Origin: Curtobacterium sp. L6-1
Lineage (GTDB): Bacteria > Actinomycetota > Actinomycetes > Actinomycetales > Microbacteriaceae
Assembly: GCF_018885305.1 (NCBI RefSeq)
Contig: NZ_CP076544.1
Coordinates: 1,612,001-1,676,000 of the forward strand
Reading direction: 5' to 3'
Length of the DNA: 64,000 nt
Position numbers and translations under genes: made by a program
In this document: piece after piece, positions 57,958 to 64,000 of the stretch
How the letters are laid out: the number at the start of each line of letters is the position of its first letter
Numbering within the stretch: the stretch's first letter is position 1
The notes under the pieces: model-generated
What the model saw: only the letters and a program-made list of their open reading frames with translations
Database searches by the model: none
Told to the model about the DNA's origin: nothing

Positions 57958-57963
57958 AGCATA
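57958..57963 (-). promoter_or_regulatory. Candidate -10 box for tRNA-Pro
   Basis: TATGCT on the minus strand (57963-57958), about 85 bp before the mature tRNA. No convincing -35 box was found at the right distance, so the call is weak. The rest of the gap to 58061 shows nothing specific. Confidence 0.3.
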
Positions 57964-58061
57964 GCGGACACCGGACCCCCACCGCGCCACGGCCGACAGC
58001 CCGCGCGCGTCACACGTCCCCGGATTGGCTCGGACGCGTGCCGGATCACGGCAGGTCCGCG

Positions 58062-58712
58062 TCACCCCCTCGGGTCGAGCGCCGCCCCCTGCCCGCGCCG
58101 GGAGCCGACCGCGCGGGCAGCACCGTCCGGCCGCACGACCCGCCGCTCGCGCGACAGCCACGGCAGCGCGAACCCGGCCAGCAGCGCACCGAGCCCGTCC
58201 GCCGCCAGGTCCCCGATGGTGTCGTCGTAGCCCACGTAGATGGTGTCGTCGACGAAGTTGTGCCCGAGCCACTCCCCGATCTCCCACACGGCACCGATCG
58301 CCATGCCCGCGGCGAGCGCCACGAGCGCGGACAGCAGCACGCCGGCCCGAGGAGCGGAGGCGACGACGCCGACGTCGGACGCGATGACGTACACCAGTCC
58401 GGCGAGCAGGCCGACCAGGACCACGTGCACGACCTTGTCCCACAGGAAGACCGTCGTGTACCAGTCGAGCGGGCTGCTCCACCCAGCGACCAGGGAGAGC
58501 AGCACGACCGCGACGTCGAAGGTCGGGCGCAGACCGAGCATGCGCGGGACGACCGCACCCAGCAGGGCAAGGGCCATCACGGCGAACGCGACGGCACCCC
58601 AGCCGATCAGTGCGACGGGCACGCTGACGAGCGTCACGAACCGGAGCACGTCGGCGATCCAGACCGCACCGTGCGGGCGGCGCAGGAACGTCAGCCCGAG
58701 GGTGGCGATCAC
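58062..58712 (-). CDS. DUF2238/YjdF-type membrane protein
   Basis: The 216-aa protein starts (GTG) IATLGLTFLRRPHGAVWIAD, overlapping the EEP gene stop by 4 bp. It has about six hydrophobic segments and the family marks DWYTTVFLWDKVVHVVLVGL, AVWEIGEWLGHNFVDDTIYV and YDDTIGDLAADGLGALLAG, with conserved His, Glu and Asp in membrane-proximal positions. The basic C-terminal tail is low-complexity. Function unknown. Coupling suggests a shared role with the EEP hydrolase. Confidence 0.75.
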   Translation of the reverse strand: MIATLGLTFLRRPHGAVWIADVLRFVTLVSVPVALIGWGAVAFAVMALALLGAVVPRMLGLRPTFDVAVVLLSLVAGWSSPLDWYTTVFLWDKVVHVVLVGLLAGLVYVIASDVGVVASAPRAGVLLSALVALAAGMAIGAVWEIGEWLGHNFVDDTIYVGYDDTIGDLAADGLGALLAGFALPWLSRERRVVRPDGAARAVGSRRGQGAALDPRG

Positions 58713-59545
58713 GCCTCCGCTCCGAGGGAGAGCACGGCGTGCACCGCGAGGTGGTCGGAGGGCCAGACCCCTCCGGGGCGCCGCGTGGACACGGCGACGC
58801 GCGACACCTCGGCTCCGGCCGTGGCCAGCACCCCGTCGATGCGCGGTCGGTCCGCGCGCGGCTCCCGGTAGGCGGCGTACGTCCCGAGTTCCGGCGTCTC
58901 CCGCCGGGAGGCCCGGCCCCAGGTGTCCGTGACGCCCACCTCCGCCAGGGCGCGCCAGGGCGCCGACCCGGCCGCGCTGTTCCAGTCCGCCATGACGACG
59001 GCGGGCAGGCCGGACTCGGTCACGATCCTGCCGAGCAGCTCGGCGGAACGGAGACGCGCCCACGGGGAGACCACGTCGAGGTGCGTGGCGAGTGCGAGGA
59101 AGCGTCGGCCGGTCACGCGGTCGTCGAGCACGACCCCCACGGCGTGCCGGGGGAAGGCGGTGCCCCAGGAGCGGGAGCCCGGGCGGAGCGGTCGGCGGGA
59201 CAGCGCCCAGGAGCGACGCTCGACGACCGTGCAGCGCTCGGTGTCGACGAGGACGCCGACGGCTTCCCCGTCCCCGTAGCGGTCCCGACCGAGCAGGACG
59301 GCTTCCCAACGGTCGCCGATGCCGGTGGCGAGGTCGACCGCCTGCGGGCGGAGGGCCTCCTGGACGGCGAGGACGGTGGGCTCCTCGGAGGCGACGAGCG
59401 CGACGACGGCGTCCCGGCGGTGTTCCCACGCGTCCGGGTGTCCCGCGGGGCGACGCACCTGTCGACGGAGGTTCAGGGTCATGCAGTGCAGGTCGGGAGC
59501 CGCCACCGGCCCGATGATCGGTCGGTCGTCGGCCTGTCGGTGCAT
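58709..59545 (-). CDS. Endonuclease/exonuclease/phosphatase (EEP) family hydrolase
   Basis: The 278-aa protein starts MHRQADDRPIIGPVAAPDLH. EEP metal and catalytic motifs are present: MTLNLRRQV, AVQEALRPQ, ALATHLDVVSPWARLRSAEL, VMADWNSAAGSAPWRAL and the ending WPSDHLAVHAVL with the catalytic His. The family hydrolyses phosphodiester or phosphomonoester bonds in nucleic acids or lipids; no targeting signal is seen. It leads a coupled pair with the membrane protein. Confidence 0.85.
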   Translation of the reverse strand: MHRQADDRPIIGPVAAPDLHCMTLNLRRQVRRPAGHPDAWEHRRDAVVALVASEEPTVLAVQEALRPQAVDLATGIGDRWEAVLLGRDRYGDGEAVGVLVDTERCTVVERRSWALSRRPLRPGSRSWGTAFPRHAVGVVLDDRVTGRRFLALATHLDVVSPWARLRSAELLGRIVTESGLPAVVMADWNSAAGSAPWRALAEVGVTDTWGRASRRETPELGTYAAYREPRADRPRIDGVLATAGAEVSRVAVSTRRPGGVWPSDHLAVHAVLSLGAEA

Positions 59546-59615
59546 GCTCCCCTTCTACGAGACCGCACGGACCGCGCTCCCAGGCTGGCGGCCCGCGGGC
59601 TCCTATGGTGGCCCG

Positions 59616-61079
59616 ATGCGTTCTCGACCCGTCCGTTCCCTGCTCGCGCTCACGGTGGCCGGTCTCGTGCTCGGTGTCGCCGCCTGCTCCGGTGCCGCTC
59701 CGACGCCGCGGCCGACCCTGGCCCGCGCCGCGTCGGACGCCGTCACGGTGGTGGCGCAGGACTCCGCCGCCGACCGGTCCGTCCGGGCGAGCCGCACGTT
59801 GTTCCGCTCGTCCCCGGGTGCGGTCGTGGCGCGGTCGGACGACGCGGGGGCCGTGCGCCGGGCCGCGACCGCCGCGGTCCGCGCGCACGTCCCGGCGCTC
59901 CTCGTGGGCGACGACCCGCGGACCGTCGACCGCGAGCTGCGGCGTCTCGGGGCCACCTGGTACCAGGCGGTCGGCGACGTGACGCTGGACACATCCGTCG
60001 CGGAGCGGGACGCACCGGAGGCGGGCCGACGTGCGGAGGCGGGACGCGCCTCCCGGCAGACGGTCGTGGTGGCGGAGCGGTCGGACGACGCCGCGGCGGT
60101 CGCGACGGCCCGTGCTGCCGGCGCTCAGCTGGTGGACATGCCCTCGGGCGTGTCGGACCCGGCGGCGTCGGGTTCCGTCGTCGAGGCGCTGCACCGTGCC
60201 GCGGGTCGGCCGACGCTGCTGCTCGGCGCGGCATTCGCCGACCTCCGGGAGCCGGCGTGGGTCGTGCGGGCGGCGCAGACCGGGTACCGGATCGGCGACG
60301 GCGGACAGCGTCCGTTCGACGGCCACCGGTACACCGCGCTCTACGGCGCTCCCGGTGCGCCGGTCCTGGGCGTCCTCGGTGAGCAGGGCCCGGCGGACAG
60401 CGTGCGGCGGGCGGAGGAGACGGCCCGCGCGTACCGCGGCTCGTCCGACGAACCGGTCACCCCGGCGTTCGAGGTGATCGCGACGGTCGCCGCGGGCGAG
60501 GCCGGGGAGGACGGCGACTACTCACGCGAGCTGCCGGTCTCGTCCCTCGAGCCCTACGTCGACGCGGCGCACGACGCCGGCTTGCCGACGATCATCGACC
60601 TGCAGCCGGGACGCAGTGACTTCCTGTCGCAGGCGAAGCGGTACGAGTCGCTGTTGCAGCGGCCGGACGTCTGGCTGGCACTCGACCCGGAGTGGCGGCT
60701 CGGTCCGGACCAGGTCCCGTTGGAGCAGATCGGGTCGGTGAGCGCCGAGGAGGTGAACGAGGTGTCGTCGTGGTTGGCCGGTCTGGTCCGTCGGGAGGGG
60801 CTGCCGCCCAAGGCCCTCGTGCTGCACCAGTTCCGGCTGTCGATGATCTCGGACCGGGACGCGCTGGCGTCGCACCCCGAACTCGACCTGCTCGTGCACG
60901 TCGACGGGCAGGGGTCGCAGCCGGACAAGCAGGCGACGTGGAAGGCCCTGCACGTCGGTGCTCCGCGCGGCGTGCACTGGGGCTGGAAGAACTTCATCGA
61001 CGAGGACACCCCGATGCTGACCCCGGAGCAGACGATGACCGAGGTCGAACCGACACCGTCGCTCGTCACCTACCAGTGA
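59616..61079 (+). CDS. Large lipoprotein with CWB2-like N-terminal region and C-terminal barrel-like domain
   Basis: The 487-aa protein has a lipoprotein signal (LLALTVAGLVLGVAAC, Cys24). Residues about 40-260 hold AAVRAHVPALLVGDDPRTVD, RELRRLGATWYQAVGDVTLD and similar alpha/beta repeats reminiscent of cell-wall-binding repeat 2 domains. Residues about 285-487 form a second domain (TPAFEVIATVAAGEAGEDGD, AAHDAGLPTIIDLQPGRSDF, WLALDPEWRLG, LVHVDGQGSQPDKQATWKAL) that looks like a TIM-barrel-type fold common in Microbacteriaceae hypothetical lipoproteins. A degenerate palindromic-family arm lies at 60045-60055 in the coding sequence. No enzymatic role is assigned. Divergent from the EEP gene. Confidence 0.7.
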   Translation: MRSRPVRSLLALTVAGLVLGVAACSGAAPTPRPTLARAASDAVTVVAQDSAADRSVRASRTLFRSSPGAVVARSDDAGAVRRAATAAVRAHVPALLVGDDPRTVDRELRRLGATWYQAVGDVTLDTSVAERDAPEAGRRAEAGRASRQTVVVAERSDDAAAVATARAAGAQLVDMPSGVSDPAASGSVVEALHRAAGRPTLLLGAAFADLREPAWVVRAAQTGYRIGDGGQRPFDGHRYTALYGAPGAPVLGVLGEQGPADSVRRAEETARAYRGSSDEPVTPAFEVIATVAAGEAGEDGDYSRELPVSSLEPYVDAAHDAGLPTIIDLQPGRSDFLSQAKRYESLLQRPDVWLALDPEWRLGPDQVPLEQIGSVSAEEVNEVSSWLAGLVRREGLPPKALVLHQFRLSMISDRDALASHPELDLLVHVDGQGSQPDKQATWKALHVGAPRGVHWGWKNFIDEDTPMLTPEQTMTEVEPTPSLVTYQ

Positions 61080-61149
61080 CCGCGCCGGGTTCCCCACAGG
61101 TCGGAGGCCCGTGGCTCGGTACGTCGGTCGGTCCTGACAGCATGGGGGC

Positions 61150-63372
61150 ATGAGCTCACCTGCTGCCTCCCCCGTCCCGCCGTCGGTCGCGGACGCCGCG
61201 CCGTCGGGCCCGGCATCGTCGGGGCCGGCATCGTCGGGGCCGGCATCGTCGGGGCCGGCGCCGTCGTCGGCGATCGCCGCGGAGGCGCAGGAGGCGCTGC
61301 AGGCGCTCACCGGCCGCCCCGAAGCCGTCTTCCACCCCGGACAACTCGAGGCGATCTCGGCACTCGTGGAGCACCGGCAGCGCGCGCTCGTGGTGCAGCG
61401 CACCGGGTGGGGCAAGTCCGCCGTCTACTTCCTCGCGACCCTGCTGCTCCGGCGCCGCGGCGGCGGTCCGACCGTGCTGGTGTCCCCGCTGCTCGCGCTC
61501 ATGCGGGACCAGGTGGCGGCGGCTGCCCGTGCCGGGGTCCGGGCGGTGTCGATCAACTCGGCGAACGCGCACGAGTGGTCCGAGACCCAGGCGGCGCTCG
61601 CCCGTGACGAGGTCGACGTGCTCCTCGTCTCCCCCGAGCGGCTGAACAACCCGAAGTTCCGCGACGAGCAGCTGCCCGCACTGATCGGGCGGATGGGGAT
61701 GCTCGTCGTCGACGAAGCGCACTGCATCTCCGACTGGGGCCACGACTTCCGCCCGGACTACCGGCGGCTCGCCGAGCTCATCCGGTCCCTGCCGCACGGC
61801 GTGCCGGTCCTGGCGACGACCGCGACCGCCAACGAACGCGTGGTCGAGGACGTCGCCGAGCAGCTCACCGCCGGCCCCGAGGACCCGGTGTTCACCATCC
61901 GCGGTTCGCTCGCCCGCGCCTCCCTGCGCCTCGGCGTCCTCACCCTGCCCGACGCCCGCGCCCGGCTCGGCTGGTTGCTCGCGCACCTCGGCGACCTGCC
62001 CGGCAGCGGGATCATCTACACGCTCACGGTCTCGGCGGCCGAGGACATCGCCCGCTTGCTGCGCGAGTCCGGGTACGCCGTCCGCGCCTACACGGGCCGC
62101 ACCGACAACGAGGAACGCGAGCAGCTCGAAGCACAGTTGAAGGGCAACGAGCTCAAGGCCCTCGTCGCGACCAGCGCGCTCGGCATGGGGTTCGACAAGC
62201 CCGACCTCGGGTTCGTGGTGCACATCGGCGCTCCGTCCTCCCCCGTCGCCTACTACCAGCAGATCGGTCGTGCGGGACGCGCCACGGACAACGCCGACGT
62301 CCTGCTGCTGCCCGGTCGCGAGGACCAGGAGATCTGGCAGTACTTCGCGAGCGCCTCGATGCCGACGGAGTCCCGCGCGTCTGCCGTGCTCGGCGCGCTG
62401 TCCCCCGACGCCGCCATGTCGACCGTGGCGCTCGAGGGGCTCGTCGACATTAAGCGTTCGACCCTCGAGCTGCTCCTCAAGGTGCTCGACGTCGACGGGG
62501 CCGTCCGGCGGGTGGGCGGGGGCTGGGTCACCACCGGCCGCCCCTGGGAGTACGACGCCGTCCGCTACGAGCGCGTCGCCGCCGCCCGCGCCGCCGAGGC
62601 CGCGTCGATGCTGACGTACGAGTCGACGAGCGCCTGCCGCATGCAGCTGCTGCAGCAGGACCTGGACGACCCGACCGCCGAGCCCTGCGGCCGGTGCGAC
62701 AACTGCGCCGGTGCCTGGTACCCGACCGACGTCTCCGAGGCCGACCGCTCCGGGGCCGCGGACGCCCTCGACCAGGTGGGGGTGGAGATCGCCCCGCGCG
62801 CGCAGTGGCCGTCCGGCATGGCGTCCCTGGGGGTCGCCGTCAAGGGCAAGATCCCGGCAGGCGAACTCGTCGCACCCGGGCGGGCGGTCGCACGCCTCAC
62901 CGACCTCGGCTGGGGTGGTCCGCTCCGCGCACTGTTCGCCACCGGGACGTCCGATGCGCCGGTCTCGCGCGAACTCGTCGACGGGTGCGTCCGCGCCCTG
63001 AAGGACTGGCCGTGGGAGGTCCGACCGACCGGGGTCGTCGCGATGTCCTCCCGCTCCCGGCCACAGCTCGTCGGCTCCCTCGCGCAGGCGCTGTCGTCGA
63101 TCGGTCGGCTGCAGCACCTGGGCACGCTCGAGCGTGACGGCGGCGTCCCCCGTGGCGACGGCGCGACGAACAGCGCCTACCGGTTGTCCGGCGTGTGGGA
63201 CACCTTCGTGGTCGGACCCGAACTGGCCGCCGGGCTCCAGGCGCACCACGGGCCGGTGCTGCTCGTGGACGACCTGGTCGACAGCCGGTGGACGATGACG
63301 GTCGCGGGGCGCGAACTCCTGCGCGCCGGAGCGTCGGCGGTGCTGCCGTTCGCCCTGGCCACCGTCGCCTGA
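61150..63372 (+). CDS. RecQ-type ATP-dependent DNA helicase with PRTase-like tail
   Basis: The 740-aa protein has a Pro/Ala/Ser/Gly-rich head (about 1-45) encoded partly by 15-bp repeats, then the helicase core: motif 0 FHPGQLEAISAL, Walker A variant RTGWGKSAV, DEAH box VVDEAHCISDWGHDFRPDY, TTATAN, and motif VI QQIGRAGRA. A RecQ zinc-binding segment follows (SACRMQLLQ with CGRCDNCAG near 515). The C-terminal end VLLVDDLVDSRWTMTVAGRE looks like a phosphoribosyltransferase-type PRPP loop. The order resembles a known actinobacterial RecQ/ComF-like fusion. It unwinds DNA 3' to 5' in repair or recombination. Confidence 0.88.
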   Translation: MSSPAASPVPPSVADAAPSGPASSGPASSGPASSGPAPSSAIAAEAQEALQALTGRPEAVFHPGQLEAISALVEHRQRALVVQRTGWGKSAVYFLATLLLRRRGGGPTVLVSPLLALMRDQVAAAARAGVRAVSINSANAHEWSETQAALARDEVDVLLVSPERLNNPKFRDEQLPALIGRMGMLVVDEAHCISDWGHDFRPDYRRLAELIRSLPHGVPVLATTATANERVVEDVAEQLTAGPEDPVFTIRGSLARASLRLGVLTLPDARARLGWLLAHLGDLPGSGIIYTLTVSAAEDIARLLRESGYAVRAYTGRTDNEEREQLEAQLKGNELKALVATSALGMGFDKPDLGFVVHIGAPSSPVAYYQQIGRAGRATDNADVLLLPGREDQEIWQYFASASMPTESRASAVLGALSPDAAMSTVALEGLVDIKRSTLELLLKVLDVDGAVRRVGGGWVTTGRPWEYDAVRYERVAAARAAEAASMLTYESTSACRMQLLQQDLDDPTAEPCGRCDNCAGAWYPTDVSEADRSGAADALDQVGVEIAPRAQWPSGMASLGVAVKGKIPAGELVAPGRAVARLTDLGWGGPLRALFATGTSDAPVSRELVDGCVRALKDWPWEVRPTGVVAMSSRSRPQLVGSLAQALSSIGRLQHLGTLERDGGVPRGDGATNSAYRLSGVWDTFVVGPELAAGLQAHHGPVLLVDDLVDSRWTMTVAGRELLRAGASAVLPFALATVA
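61210..61254 (+). repeat. Three 15-bp tandem repeats in the recQ 5' coding region
   Basis: CCGGCATCGTCGGGG occurs three times exactly, encoding the Pro-Ala-Ser-Ser-Gly repeats of the disordered head; a fourth, degenerate unit follows. The unit is a multiple of three, so copy number can vary in frame. Confidence 0.95.
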
Positions 63373-63417
63373 CCGTCCGCCCGGCGTCTGGCCCGCGCAC
63401 GGTGCGTGCCCGACGGG

Positions 63418-63453
63418 CGGGAGGCACGTGGCGGCAGTGCCACGTGCCTCCCG
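63418..63453. terminator. Bidirectional terminator, palindromic family copy 6
   Basis: Fifteen-base perfect arms CGGGAGGCACGTGGC (63418-63432) and GCCACGTGCCTCCCG (63439-63453) enclose a 6-nt loop, between the recQ end (63372) and the convergent aldo/keto reductase end (63487). Confidence 0.85.
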
Positions 63454-63486
63454 GCCGTCAGCAGGTCGGCTCCGGCCCGGTCCTCG

Positions 63487-64000
63487 CTACGCCGCGGAAC
63501 CGATCGCGTCGAGCTCGGCCACCGCGTCCTCGGGCAGCACGAACCCGGCCGACGCCACGTTGTCCCGCAGGTGCGCCACCGACGACGTGCCCGGGATGAG
63601 CAGCATGTTGGGCGAGCGCTGCAGCAGCCAGGACAGCGCGACCGTGAGCCGCGACACCTCGAGGCGCTCCGCGACCCGGTCGAGCGCGCCGGACTGCAGC
63701 GGGGAGAAGCCTCCGAGCGGGAAGTACGGCACGTAGGCGATGCCCTGCTCGGCGGTCAGGTCGACGAGGGCGTCGTCCTCGCGCCGGGCGACGTTGTACA
63801 TGTTCTGCACGCAGACGACGGGCGCGATCGTCTGCGCTTCGGCGAGCTGATCGGCGTCCACGGTCGACAGGCCGAGGTGCCGGATCAGCCCCTGCTGCTG
63901 GAGCTCGGCGAGCGCCGCGAACTGCGGTGCGATCGAGCCGGCCTCGGGGGCGTCGACGCCGCCCATGCGCAGGTTGACGACGTCGAGCTGCTCGACGCCC
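63487..64000 (-). CDS. Aldo/keto reductase family oxidoreductase (partial, 5' end outside the window)
   Basis: The visible 171 C-terminal residues show VEQLDVVNLRMG at the edge, then LAELQQQGLIRHLGLSTVDA, VVCVQNMYNVARREDDALVD, GIAYVPYFPLGGFSPLQSGA, LTVALSWLLQRSPNMLLIPG and TSSVAHLRDNVASAGFVLPE, which is the second half of an aldo/keto reductase barrel. The frame runs past base 64000, so the start is not in the window. NADPH-dependent carbonyl reduction is likely. Confidence 0.92.
   Translation of the reverse strand, partial: GVEQLDVVNLRMGGVDAPEAGSIAPQFAALAELQQQGLIRHLGLSTVDADQLAEAQTIAPVVCVQNMYNVARREDDALVDLTAEQGIAYVPYFPLGGFSPLQSGALDRVAERLEVSRLTVALSWLLQRSPNMLLIPGTSSVAHLRDNVASAGFVLPEDAVAELDAIGSAA

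Overview
The window is a 64-kb piece of a high-GC actinobacterial chromosome. The rRNA operon, the GTG-rich start codons, hairpin terminators without U-tracts and the gene families all point to Microbacteriaceae, and a Curtobacterium-like organism is my best guess. The 16S gene is complete here and would settle the genus. I see no phage, transposase, integrase or CRISPR array. The gene content looks chromosomal, with many regulator-plus-enzyme pairs.

Layout. 0-5.7 kb: a UvrA-like ABC ATPase without the UvrB-binding insert, an AraC regulator divergent from an SDR, and a quinone-reductase-like MDR protein. 5.7-11.5 kb: a complete rrn operon on the minus strand (16S-23S-5S, no spacer tRNA) with leader and promoter. 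11.6-19.7 kb: rlmN (which methylates 23S), an NlpC/P60 peptidase, a PPOX-fold protein divergent from a MocR-type regulator, a rimK/rimB divergent pair, a remnant of an SDR gene and a CPBP-like membrane protein. 19.8-25.9 kb: a textbook ribose operon rbsRACBKD with a clear promoter and a 32-bp perfect palindromic operator, ending in a 17-bp x5 tandem repeat. 26-33.5 kb: a four-gene ABC exporter (two very large FtsX-type permeases, two ATPases with complementary motif losses). 33.5-43 kb: glycosyltransferase pieces, MBL hydrolase, cupin, SnoaL-like protein, berberine-bridge-type oxidase, an MGT-type glycosyltransferase coupled to menA, and a SARP/NB-ARC activator. 43-52 kb: three GNAT acetyltransferases, a PadR gene between two paralogous membrane proteins, and an acyl-CoA-dehydrogenase-like flavoprotein coupled to a LuxR/LAL regulator. 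52-57.5 kb: a same-strand run of lipoprotein, secreted triple-repeat protein, amidoligase, response regulator and histidine kinase, then an SDR. 57.7-64 kb: tRNA-Pro(GGG), a membrane protein coupled to an EEP-family hydrolase, a large lipoprotein, a RecQ helicase with a PRTase-like tail, and the end of an aldo/keto reductase.

Two themes stand out. First, a family of GC-rich palindromes of the form GACGGGAGGC...GCCTCCCGTC occurs at least six times in good form. Most copies lie between convergent genes and would act as bidirectional terminators, but one lies in a divergent intergenic region and one lies inside the coding sequence of the SARP regulator. Second, the 52.2-56.7 kb run (lipoprotein, secreted repeat protein, amidoligase, two-component system) is the best candidate in the window for an undescribed cell-envelope system.

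Translational coupling by 4-bp GTGA/ATGA overlaps is used repeatedly (rbsB-rbsK-rbsD, the ABC exporter, MBL-GT, menA-GT-hypothetical, GNAT-small protein, PadR-membrane protein, EEP-membrane protein). These overlaps decided several start-codon choices. All functions are from sequence reading alone; no database search was run.
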